Shown here in pieces: positions 1 through 6,282 of a DNA stretch of 9,452 nt; within the stretch, counting starts at the first letter, position 1; every line of letters begins with the position of its first letter. This DNA is from Bacteroidales bacterium (GTDB lineage: Bacteria; Bacteroidota; Bacteroidia; Bacteroidales; VadinHA17). Under the pieces are notes generated by a model. The model saw only the letters and a list, made by a program, of their open reading frames with translations, was not told the origin of the DNA and did no database searches. Location of the stretch: assembly GCA_003520925.1 (NCBI GenBank), contig DOTV01000248.1:1-9452 (forward strand). Reading direction: 5' to 3'. A program made the position numbers and the translations under genes.

Positions 1-58
1 GGTTGCTGGTTACTGGTTGCTGGATTTCATCTTCGGTCTTCGGTCTTCGGTCTTCAAT
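1..58. repeat. Two adjacent 7-bp short tandem repeats
   Basis: Two simple arrays with the same 7-bp period sit side by side. Positions 1-23 read as three 7-mers (GGTTGCT, GGTTACT, GGTTGCT) plus GG. Positions 31-58 hold three exact CTTCGGT units and a decayed fourth (CTTCAAT). The first array may continue to the left of the window. No gene overlaps them. Such low-complexity 7-mers are slippage-prone; no function is evident. Confidence 0.8.
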
Positions 59-102
59 ACATTAGAACAAGCAACAAGTAAAACAATTCAGATTAGAAAT
101 AT

Positions 103-133
103 ACAAATTTCTACTCTGACCATGAAATTTTGT
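103..133 (-). terminator. Weak inverted repeat downstream of the DUF4870 gene
   Basis: Positions 103-111 and 124-133 form an AT-rich imperfect inverted repeat (ACAAATTTC with GAAATTTTGT, one bulge) just beyond the stop codon of the minus-strand gene ending at 144. Its placement suits a transcript end, but the stem is AT-rich and lacks a clean T run, so this is only a candidate. Confidence 0.25.
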
Positions 134-143
134 TCATGAAATT

Positions 144-500
144 CTATTGTATGAAAGGGATGGTAACCGGGTATCTGAATTCCTCTCCTTTAGAGGCTTT
201 CACACTTGCAATAATAATGCAGATCACTTTCAGAAAACCCAGGAAGATAATAATTGGAATACCTACTAATATTAAACATAAAGGAACCGAAAGTACTATA
301 TATAGCAATACAGATAACTGAAAATTAAGAGCCTGCTTCCCATTCTGATCTACCCAAAGCGACTCATCCTTTCTTGAAAGCCAGCAGATCAGCGGACCAA
401 TGATTCCGCCAAAAGGGAAGAAAAATCCCGCAAATGCCGAAAGGTGGCATAACATCGCCCAGTTCCTTTCCGATTCTGATAATTCTCTGATCTCTCTCAT
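144..500 (-). CDS. DUF4870 family small membrane protein
   Basis: This 118-residue protein is probably in the inner membrane. A soluble N-terminus (RELSESERNWAMLCHLSA) leads into a hydrophobic segment at about residues 15-40. A polar loop follows with the family-type motif WVDQNGKQALNFQ (49-61), then two closely spaced hydrophobic segments at about 62-80 and 81-100 and a short polar tail. The pattern 'W..L.H...', Gly/Pro-rich first helix, then D..G..ALNFQ is typical of DUF4870 (Tic20-like) proteins, whose function is not established. The ATG at 500 fits the usual family start. The gene lies 52 bp behind the secreted-protein gene at 553 in the same direction and is likely the last gene of that cluster. 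Family assignment is from motif recognition, not a search. Confidence 0.85.
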   Translation of the reverse strand: MREIRELSESERNWAMLCHLSAFAGFFFPFGGIIGPLICWLSRKDESLWVDQNGKQALNFQLSVLLYIVLSVPLCLILVGIPIIIFLGFLKVICIIIASVKASKGEEFRYPVTIPFIQ

Positions 501-552
501 GACAATCCGGTTTTTTATTAAAAGACGTCCTGCTTTTTAATTTGCTGCACAA

Positions 553-1398
553 TCAGAATTTCGCAAGACGCTTCAGATCGGCTGGCAATAAGCCATTCGG
601 ATTTGCTTTGTCAATGGCATGCTGATTGTAATAATACATGTTTGAATCGTCGGTTCCGATAAGCATTTTAAAACAGTGACCCGGATTCCCCTCGCCAACA
701 GGACCAACTTTATGTAAAATCAGCGTATTTTTGGCTTTTTCCTGAATTGCTTTTACTATAACCTCCTCCGGAACAATCTCAATATCATACCTGTAAATGG
801 CTTTTATCTTATCAATTGTACCAATTGCCGGAGACAGATCCTCCTGTTTTACAAGGATTTTTTTTGTCATGACTTCCGGGATATTTCTATTATAGTATCT
901 CAGATATCTTCTCCCGGTCAGGGATGGATCTTCCGATATCATCTGTGCATGCTTCTGCATGAAAGCCAGAATTGCCCCGAGTTTATAGCCGTATTCCATA
1001 TCATCCTCTCCGGCAAATGAAAGAGGAACAGCACATATCTCGGGCATCTTTCCGAGCTCATTGATGTTTTTTCCCTGAAGAAGGTTAATAAAATTGAAAA
1101 CAGACTTCGATTTGTCATTCTCATAGTTGGTTTCGGTCAGGATTATAAATGAACAGGCCGGATCGGTTCTCCTTGTTCCGAAATCTGACGTTTTAATAAA
1201 CTCAAAGGGTGTTATCTTCCAGTATTCATTCATTGCCTGCCGTATATAAGTATTATATACAGTGTTACCGTCTTCCAGTACGACACATGTTTTTGAAGCA
1301 TTGAATTGCTTTATCTCACCGGGAGTCGGAAAAGGAGACTGCCCCGGCAGAACAAAGGATGAAGATAAAAGTAAAATTGCAATAAGTACTTTTCTCAT
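553..1398 (-). CDS. Secreted or periplasmic protein of unknown function
   Basis: This 281-residue protein starts with a clear Sec signal peptide: Lys/Arg at 2-3, a hydrophobic core at about 4-17, and likely cleavage near residue 20 (LPGQ-SP). The mature part is a mixed alpha/beta-looking soluble domain with no catalytic motif I recognise. Recognisable stretches are MNEYWKITPFEFI (about 56-68) and a C-terminal GHCFKMLIGTDDSNMYYYNQH segment followed by NGLLPADLKRLAKF. It resembles conserved Bacteroidota hypothetical proteins, but I cannot name a family. Its ATG at 1398 immediately follows the TAA of the upstream gene (1399-1401), with no spacer. The two are therefore almost certainly co-transcribed and probably translationally coupled; no separate ribosome binding site is visible. 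Confidence 0.85.
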   Translation of the reverse strand: MRKVLIAILLLSSSFVLPGQSPFPTPGEIKQFNASKTCVVLEDGNTVYNTYIRQAMNEYWKITPFEFIKTSDFGTRRTDPACSFIILTETNYENDKSKSVFNFINLLQGKNINELGKMPEICAVPLSFAGEDDMEYGYKLGAILAFMQKHAQMISEDPSLTGRRYLRYYNRNIPEVMTKKILVKQEDLSPAIGTIDKIKAIYRYDIEIVPEEVIVKAIQEKAKNTLILHKVGPVGEGNPGHCFKMLIGTDDSNMYYYNQHAIDKANPNGLLPADLKRLAKF

Positions 1399-2181
1399 TT
1401 AAAGACCCGGATTTGAAGGAATTAACAGTGGATTCTTTTCGTTGAACTTCCGTATATAAACAAACATTAGATCCTTTCTTTTCTTACCGGGCAGACGCAT
1501 AAATTCCTCATATAATTCACTGTCCTTCATCAGAAGAAGTTCCGTATTCTCAAGGTCATATTCCAGAATCTTACCGCTTTCAAAATCTATTATGTATTGC
1601 CTTAATTCATTACGCCCGGTGTTATTACGGTAGGGGGAATAATATGATCCATACGGGGAGTAATAATTACCGTAGGAATATGGGGAATAATAAGAATAAG
1701 GCGAATAGTATGGAGAATAATAAGAATTATAAGGATCATAATAGCCGTAGGGCGAGTTGTAATAACGACTGTCATATGAGGTGACATCAGCAACAAAATG
1801 ACAAATGCTTCCAACAAAAGTTATCCGGTTAAAATTTCCCTGAACCTGAATATACAATATCCCGTTTCTTGCATAACCCCATATCGATCCCCTTTCTATT
1901 TCCTGACGGATACCCATGCCGTCATAAAAATAGATCTTTTCTCCTGCCATAAGATTCTTAAAAAAATCCTTGTCATTATAATCGGTTGATGTCAGAATCT
2001 TTGCTTTTGGAATCGGGCTGTTAGACTTGACCTGGTCGAAATTGAGGTAGATGCCATCGTTGAACCTGAAGTCGGGAGTATATTTTACCATACCTCCCTC
2101 TTCCTGAGCATACAGATTTACATATGCATCGCCGGAACCTATTACTGCAATCATCAGTAAAACCCTCAAAAACTTCTTCAT
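1399..2181 (-). CDS. Secreted protein with Tyr-Ser-Pro repeat region
   Basis: This 260-residue protein has a signal peptide (MKKFLRVLLMIAVIG, likely cleavage near residue 25, LYA-QEE). Three parts follow. An N-terminal soluble domain (about 27-135) is rich in aromatic residues. A low-complexity linker at 136-184 is built of YSPY units (at 155, 159, 165, 174 and 181, plus a related NSPY at 142). A C-terminal charged domain (about 190-260) contains ELYEEFMRLPGKKRKDLMFVYIRKFNEKNPL. The Tyr-rich linker could be surface-exposed or adhesive, or just a flexible spacer; no family is recognised. It is the first gene of a three-gene minus-strand cluster, whose only plausible promoter lies in the 148-bp gap before the divergent kinase gene. 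The start at 2181 is chosen because it gives the signal peptide directly. Confidence 0.85.
   Translation of the reverse strand: MKKFLRVLLMIAVIGSGDAYVNLYAQEEGGMVKYTPDFRFNDGIYLNFDQVKSNSPIPKAKILTSTDYNDKDFFKNLMAGEKIYFYDGMGIRQEIERGSIWGYARNGILYIQVQGNFNRITFVGSICHFVADVTSYDSRYYNSPYGYYDPYNSYYSPYYSPYSYYSPYSYGNYYSPYGSYYSPYRNNTGRNELRQYIIDFESGKILEYDLENTELLLMKDSELYEEFMRLPGKKRKDLMFVYIRKFNEKNPLLIPSNPGL
1630..1776 (-). repeat. In-gene degenerate repeat encoding YSPY units
   Basis: This stretch of the secreted-protein gene encodes residues 136-184, nearly all Tyr, Ser, Pro, Gly and Asn. The DNA shows recurring units of the type GGGGAATAATA/GGCGAATAGTA on the plus strand, each encoding YYSPY or a variant. Spacing between YSPY units is 4, 6, 9 and 7 residues, so the array is degenerate and not a clean tandem. 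It is prone to length variation by slippage or unequal recombination without loss of frame. Confidence 0.75.
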
Positions 2182-2228
2182 AATGGTTGATGCTTTTTAT
2201 CTCCGGTTCAAAAATTGTACCACAGTAA

Positions 2229-2236
2229 CAAATTTA
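2229..2236 (-). promoter_or_regulatory. Candidate -7 box for the 2181-144 gene cluster
   Basis: Read on the minus strand this is TAAATTTG, a full match to the Bacteroidota -7 consensus TAnnTTTG, 48 bp upstream of the ATG at 2181. No TTG is found about 19 bp further upstream, so the -33 element is weak or absent. Position and direction fit the three-gene minus cluster. Confidence 0.4.
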
Positions 2237-2272
2237 AGATTTTCCTTTGAAGGTTGATTATTTAAGGGTATG

Positions 2273-2280
2273 TATATTTA
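2273..2280 (+). promoter_or_regulatory. Weak candidate -7 box for the hybrid kinase gene
   Basis: TATATTTA differs from TAnnTTTG only at the last base and lies 50 bp before the ATG at 2330. The nearest TTG upstream (2254-2256) is 16 bp away, closer than the usual 19 or so. It is offered only because no better plus-strand candidate exists in this short gap. Confidence 0.25.
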
Positions 2281-2329
2281 TCATCAATTTTAGTTAAATT
2301 TACATCACTGCAATTAATCAGATCAAAGA

Positions 2330-3673
2330 ATGATGGAATCAGATGACTACGTTTCCGTGAATTCAGAGAATAAGAATGCTGATGAGATTTTCCGGAAAAA
2401 GAAAGCCTCAATAGAAACCTACTCAATAATCGCCTCAATCTGTCTTATCCTGGCAGTTATTTTAATATCATTTAACCTCAGGCTCATTGCTGGACTCCTC
2501 GTCATATCTGGTGCTGCAATGTTTCTAATGATTATAAGAAAAGCCAATGATCTTATAAGAACTGCCAAGGAATCATTCAGGGATGCCTCTTCCTCAAATG
2601 AAAAGAAAGATGATGTTATAACCGATTTTTCCCACCGGATAAGGGAGCCGCTTAACAATCTTGTCATTATTGCCGATCTTCTTATGGCGACAGGTCTCCA
2701 GAAAAAGCAAAAAGAGCTTATAGAGACTTTTATAGCCTCAACGAATAATATGGTCACCACTGTTAATGAATTAACAATGGAGTCAGCCGGAAATTTAAGC
2801 TTCGAAACTAGGAAACAGATAAGGTACAATATTCTTTCAACGATTCAAAACACGATTGAACTTTACAGTCTGAAGGAAAAAGCAAACATCGATTTTATTT
2901 TCAATAAGAAAGACTATAGTGAATACGATTGTCAGGGCGATCCAATAATCCTTAAACAGATATTCCTTGACATTTTTAATACAATTGAATCTCAAAACTC
3001 AGGTCTGCCCACAAAGGTCACAATCAACCTCAGAAAGGAAAGGGAATCGGATCGTGAAAGGTATATCGGAATGCGCATTCAGACCGACAGGAGCACAAAT
3101 TTTATTGATCAGGAAGATGACAAAGTGCATCTCGCTACAAAGCTTATAGCTTCAAATAATGGAAAATTCACCCAGGAACCTGGCAATAACTTTACCGTCC
3201 TCAATATAAGCATGCCATTTGCCTATCCCGTTGCCGATGTGAAAATGGCCTCAGCCGGAGAGACCGGGACGGTTGCCCCAAGGGAAAGGGTTCGCAAAGA
3301 GCTGAGAGACATTAATATCCTTCTTGTTGAAGATAATCTTATCAATCAGAAAATCATTCTACTCACTCTTAAGCCTCTTGTGAACAGTATAGATACAGCC
3401 TCCAACGGTAAGGAGGCGATCGAAAAGCTAAGTTCATCTAGCTACGATATCGTTTTAATGGATATCGTCATGCCCGTTATGAACGGGATCATTGCAGCAG
3501 AAAAAATCCGGGAACTGGAAGCCGGAACAGAGACCCATGTACCGATAATTGCCATTACTGCGAACGCTATGATCGGAGACCGTGAGAAATGTCTTTCAGC
3601 CGGGATAGATGAGTATTTATCAAAACCTTTCCAACCTGCTGTCCTTATCGAGAAGATCAAGCAGTTGCTATAG
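2330..3673 (+). CDS. Membrane-anchored hybrid histidine kinase-like protein with receiver domain (degenerate ATPase)
   Basis: This 447-residue signalling protein has several parts. Two hydrophobic segments at about 31-48 and 52-69 form a membrane hairpin with almost no periplasmic loop, so any sensing is likely within the membrane or cytoplasm. A short linker follows, then a DHp-like helix pair with the H-box FSHRIREPLNN and the candidate phospho-His at 102. Residues about 190-297 occupy the position of the HATPase_c domain (GDPIILKQIF matches the start of the usual GD..RL.QIL), but the N-box asparagines are replaced and the DxGxG and GxGLGL motifs are absent. A well-conserved CheY-like receiver spans about 327-447: acidic pair E334/D335, phospho-acceptor D378 in LMDIVMPVMNG, T410, and K432 in SKPF. 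Overall order resembles hybrid kinases, but kinase activity is doubtful. It starts with two Met codons (2330 and 2333), and either could be used. No output domain follows the receiver. Confidence 0.85.
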   Translation: MMESDDYVSVNSENKNADEIFRKKKASIETYSIIASICLILAVILISFNLRLIAGLLVISGAAMFLMIIRKANDLIRTAKESFRDASSSNEKKDDVITDFSHRIREPLNNLVIIADLLMATGLQKKQKELIETFIASTNNMVTTVNELTMESAGNLSFETRKQIRYNILSTIQNTIELYSLKEKANIDFIFNKKDYSEYDCQGDPIILKQIFLDIFNTIESQNSGLPTKVTINLRKERESDRERYIGMRIQTDRSTNFIDQEDDKVHLATKLIASNNGKFTQEPGNNFTVLNISMPFAYPVADVKMASAGETGTVAPRERVRKELRDINILLVEDNLINQKIILLTLKPLVNSIDTASNGKEAIEKLSSSSYDIVLMDIVMPVMNGIIAAEKIRELEAGTETHVPIIAITANAMIGDREKCLSAGIDEYLSKPFQPAVLIEKIKQLL

Positions 3674-5552
3674 AATCTGTACCCTTGTGGTTCAACTTCC
3701 TGTTTTTTAGCGAGGGTGACGGAAGATATGTTTCAAATCCAAGCGAATTCCACTTACCGTCTATTGTTTCAATTGTTGTTTCATCAGAACTGACAATATT
3801 GGGCCATCTCCTCGGGAATCCACCCTCACGGTAGAATTTTATGGTTCCGTCAATCAGCAATGACCCGGGTGAGGTAAAACAATGGTCACGGGCAGGATCA
3901 GAATTTCCAAGAACCTGCCACGCAACCATGAAAATATCTTCAATGTCAACCTGCTGATCTACAGCTATTACAAGTCTGAATAATTGCTTATCAGTATTTA
4001 TCTTAATCAGATCGCAAATTTTTCTGACACTTCCCGGATCTTCGGCAGGATTGACAGTCAGTATCAGTATTCCTGCTCCAGCGGAAACAGTGTAAAACCT
4101 GAATCCTTTTATAAACGGCACATTTAACAGGGCATAATTGCCCTCACCAGGTGCTTCTATTGTAAATGGGGATGGAATTCCTCCCTGCTTTTCTTCAGGA
4201 AGTTTAGCCGTGGCATCGATACCTGCTTTACCCCCGAAGGAAAAAGCGTCGGATGAGTGGTCAAGGACGTCAAGCGGCCCGCGGGTAAAGAGAATGTCGG
4301 ATCCAAAATCTGTGTGGGTGAGAATGTGGAGCATCAGCTCCTTGTAGTTCCTTATGTCCACCTCTCCGCTTACCACAACCAGATACTTAGTGAACATCAT
4401 CTGCCCTGCCCCGGAAAGAGAACTGATAACTTTCATCCCCTGTCCCGGATATGTCTTTTTGATCCTGACAATCACCAGATTATGGGCAACTCCTGCAACC
4501 GGCATGTGAAAATCGAGAATTTCAGGCTGAATGGCCAGCTTTACCGGTGAAAGGAATATCTTTTCGGTGGCTTTGGCCAGCCAGGCGTCTTCATGTGGGG
4601 GAACACCGACAACTGTAGCCGGGTAAACTGCATTACGAGAGTGGGTGATACAGGTGACATGAAAAACTGGATAGAAGTCAGCCAGGGAGTAGAATCCTGT
4701 ATGGTCACCAAAAGGACCCTCTGAAACAAAATCTTCAGCAGGATCGACATAGCCCTCGATTACAATATCTGCATCGGAAGGAACATAAAGATCATTTGTA
4801 ATACATTTTACAAGTTTTACCCTTTTCTTCCTCAGGAATCCGGCCAGGATATATTCGCTAATATTTTCAGGCAGAGGTGCAGTAGCGCAATATGTATAAA
4901 CAGGATCGCCGCCAAGGGTGACCGATACCGGCATTCTTTTACCAGTTGCCTTCCATGCCTCAAAATGATTTGCACCTGTTTTATGTCTCTGCCAGTGCAT
5001 CCCTGTGGCATCTTTCCCAAGTATCTGCATCCTGTACATCCCGACATTTGACCTTCGGGTAGCAGGGTGAATTGTATGAACCATTGGCAGTGTAATAAAT
5101 TTTCCTCCATCGTGAGGCCAGCATTTCAGTACCGGTAATATTGACAGGTCGGGTTTGAAGTACACAACATTCTGACATGATCCTTTTAACCGCGAAAATG
5201 AAGGAAGATATCCGGCGATTCTCAGAAGCCGGGGCAGCGCCATTATTTTTCCAGAAATGGTTGCCGGGACTTCAGTTACCAGGCTGAACATCTTTTCGAG
5301 ATCGCTACCTGCCTCAGTGAGATCCCTCATACCAAGGGCCATTGCTATTCTGCTGTCGGATCCGAAGGCATTAATAAGGACCGGGAACCGGGTCCCGTTG
5401 TTTTCGAAGAGGAGTGCCCTGCCTCCCGATTTTGTAACCCTGTCGGTAATCTCCGTGATTTCAAGTACCGGATCAACAAACACTTTGATGCGGTGAAGTT
5501 CTCCTTTACTGTCAAGCATGGAGATAAAATCTTTCAGTCCTGAATAGGCCAT
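3657..5552 (-). CDS. ubiD: UbiD-family prenyl-FMN-dependent decarboxylase (menaquinone-type)
   Basis: This 631-residue cytosolic enzyme belongs to the UbiD family, which uses prenylated FMN (made by UbiX) for reversible non-oxidative decarboxylation of aromatic or unsaturated acids. Diagnostic stretches are DPVLEITEITDRV (27-39), GMYRMQILGKDATGMHW (171-187), LGGDPVYTYCATAPLPE (213-229) and EGPFGDHTGFY (278-288). The catalytic Arg-Glu-Glu/Asp set is visible as R174, E278 and D283. In Bacteroidota, which use menaquinone, long UbiD homologues like this are usually annotated as menaquinone-biosynthesis decarboxylases; the true substrate cannot be read from sequence. At 631 residues it is longer than E. 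coli UbiD (about 497). Its last 17 bp, including the TGA, overlap the end of the convergent kinase gene. A -7 box lies 19 bp before the start. No ubiX partner is in the window. Confidence 0.9.
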   Translation of the reverse strand: MAYSGLKDFISMLDSKGELHRIKVFVDPVLEITEITDRVTKSGGRALLFENNGTRFPVLINAFGSDSRIAMALGMRDLTEAGSDLEKMFSLVTEVPATISGKIMALPRLLRIAGYLPSFSRLKGSCQNVVYFKPDLSILPVLKCWPHDGGKFITLPMVHTIHPATRRSNVGMYRMQILGKDATGMHWQRHKTGANHFEAWKATGKRMPVSVTLGGDPVYTYCATAPLPENISEYILAGFLRKKRVKLVKCITNDLYVPSDADIVIEGYVDPAEDFVSEGPFGDHTGFYSLADFYPVFHVTCITHSRNAVYPATVVGVPPHEDAWLAKATEKIFLSPVKLAIQPEILDFHMPVAGVAHNLVIVRIKKTYPGQGMKVISSLSGAGQMMFTKYLVVVSGEVDIRNYKELMLHILTHTDFGSDILFTRGPLDVLDHSSDAFSFGGKAGIDATAKLPEEKQGGIPSPFTIEAPGEGNYALLNVPFIKGFRFYTVSAGAGILILTVNPAEDPGSVRKICDLIKINTDKQLFRLVIAVDQQVDIEDIFMVAWQVLGNSDPARDHCFTSPGSLLIDGTIKFYREGGFPRRWPNIVSSDETTIETIDGKWNSLGFETYLPSPSLKNRKLNHKGTDSIATA

Positions 5553-5570
5553 AATTTTAAATAACTAAGA

Positions 5571-5578
5571 CAAAGATA
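5571..5578 (-). promoter_or_regulatory. Candidate -7 promoter box for ubiD
   Basis: On the minus strand this reads TATCTTTG, a full match to TAnnTTTG, 19 bp upstream of the ubiD ATG at 5552. It implies a very short leader of roughly 10-15 nt. No clear TTG sits at the expected -33 position. The box separates ubiD transcription from the REP-like element and the RNA candidate further upstream. Confidence 0.5.
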
Positions 5579-5607
5579 TAGAATAGGTTTTAATCCCAGG
5601 AGCCAAT

Positions 5608-5686
5608 GCTGGCGACGATTTGTAATCGAGGCCAGAAAAAAATACACAGGAGTAAGATAAGGCACGGATTGCAAATCCGCGCCAGC
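5608..5686. repeat. Paired REP-like palindromes in inverted arrangement
   Basis: There are two short imperfect hairpins. 5609-5635 has arms CTGGCGACGATT and AATCGAGGCCAG around TGT, with two central mismatches. 5661-5683 has arms GGCACGGATT and AATCCGCGCC around GCA, with one mismatch. The outer parts are also related to each other as an inverted pair: 5608-5623 matches the reverse complement of 5671-5686 at 13 of 16 positions. This two-headed arrangement is like the BIME arrangement of REP elements mobilised by RAYT-type transposases. No transposase is in the window, and copy number elsewhere is unknown. Confidence 0.6.
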
Positions 5687-5710
5687 GGGCAGGGAGATAT
5701 TTTTGGGGAT

Positions 5711-5756
5711 TTGAATAAAACAATAATGGGAACTATTCCTAAGATTAGTTCCCATT
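5711..5756 (-). terminator. Hairpin plus T-rich tail ending the structured RNA candidate
   Basis: Positions 5725-5735 (AATGGGAACTA) and 5746-5756 (TAGTTCCCATT) form a perfect 11-bp inverted repeat with a 10-nt loop. On the minus strand the hairpin is followed by ATTGTTTTATT. The T-rich side exists only in the minus direction, which fits termination of a transcript coming from about 6208. The tail is interrupted by other bases, so efficiency is uncertain. Confidence 0.55.
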
Positions 5757-6208
5757 CACCGTTTGCAACCGAAGCCGCTGACGGCGCCAGGTTACTGTTA
5801 TTCTGACCGGCTGCATTTCCTGATACAAGACCCTGATTTGCAACCCATGGCTTTCGGGTTTTGCCTGTTACAGCAGAACCTTCCGGCTGTCCTTTTGTCC
5901 AGTCTTGCGACCGGATTTCCGGGACGAAGTGTCATTCAGGCCCTGATGTCATCTCCCGAAGGATCTGGATCAGTTTCAGAGTATCCGGAGCCGAAGCTCT
6001 GTTTTTTCTGAAGCCCTGTGACTTAATCGCTGAAAGAACGTTTCCGGGTTCATCGATCTACTGAGTATCGCGGACCGGAGTCCGTCTGCTCAGGCCTCGG
6101 CTCTATTGATGCGCAGTCCCGAAGGTCTGAATGAGCCGGATTTTGTTTCAGTTAAGTAACCTTTTCCGGTTCCGCATCTTTGGAGCAGTCTTTTATCGCT
6201 CACCTGAT
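5712..6208 (-). ncRNA. Candidate large structured non-coding RNA, about 500 nt, family unknown
   Basis: No credible protein gene lies here, yet the stretch is much more GC-rich than its flanks (38 of 60 bases at 6061-6120 versus 18 of 60 at 6241-6300) and full of stems. As minus-strand RNA the visible stems, by position, are: 6198-6204 with 6182-6186 (5' hairpin, bulged); 6155-6162 with 5789-5796 (8 bp, joining the ends); 6133-6138 with 6098-6103, enclosing a UUCG hairpin at 6114-6129; 6089-6093 with 6061-6065, enclosing a 5-bp UCCG hairpin at 6071-6084; 6030-6035 with 5974-5979, enclosing a UUCG hairpin at 5988-5999; 5969-5973 with 5943-5947, enclosing a two-base-pair UUCG loop; a 6-bp GCAA hairpin at 5899-5914; 5886-5890 with 5870-5874; 5856-5860 with 5842-5846; and a UUCG hairpin at 5765-5778. 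UNCG and GNRA loops appear only in the minus orientation. A consensus promoter and a terminator-like hairpin bracket it. Signatures of RNase P RNA, tmRNA, SRP RNA and 6S RNA are not seen. Exact ends are estimates. Confidence 0.6.
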
Positions 6209-6212
6209 AGAT

Positions 6213-6242
6213 CAAATATAATATAAGAATATGATATGACAA
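6213..6242 (-). promoter_or_regulatory. Bacteroidota-type promoter for the structured RNA candidate
   Basis: On the minus strand, TTG (6242-6240), then exactly 19 bases, then TATATTTG (6220-6213). This matches both boxes of the known Bacteroidota housekeeping promoter (-33 TTG/TTTG, -7 TAnnTTTG, spacing near 19). It is the best two-box promoter in the window. Predicted transcription start is about 6205-6210, just before the 5' hairpin of the RNA candidate and with no start codon leading to a long reading frame. Confidence 0.65.
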
Positions 6243-6282
6243 TCATGTAGCATTTCATAGTTGTACACCGGATATAAACATG

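Noticed and set aside
1..58. CRISPR array
   Set aside because: The repeats are 7 bp long, contiguous, and have no spacers.
364..552. 62-codon minus-strand frame starting just after the 553 gene
   Set aside because: It overlaps most of the DUF4870 gene in another frame. The DUF4870 frame has the conserved motif and membrane pattern, and this one has neither.
4138..4550. Plus-strand open frames inside ubiD
   Set aside because: They are antisense shadows of a well-conserved UbiD coding region; no promoter or recognisable protein feature supports them.
5940..6060. A decayed protein gene on the minus strand (readable stretch ending REMTSGPE)
   Set aside because: A 40-odd codon open stretch between stops reads plausibly, but it has no good start and does not extend in other frames. 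The same bases form well-paired UUCG hairpins.
5763..6064. Two plus-strand open frames of 82 and 67 codons inside the structured region
   Set aside because: They overlap each other in different frames, have no domain, signal peptide or promoter, and contain unusual Cys/Phe/Pro/Ser composition. The minus-strand hairpins explain the sequence better.
5712..6208. RNase P RNA, tmRNA, SRP RNA or 6S RNA
   Set aside because: Length would allow RNase P RNA or tmRNA, but neither the GAGGAAAGTCC segment and its ACAGAA...GGCTTA partner nor a tRNA-like acceptor end with a T-loop was found on either strand. SRP and 6S RNAs are too short and lack matching motifs.
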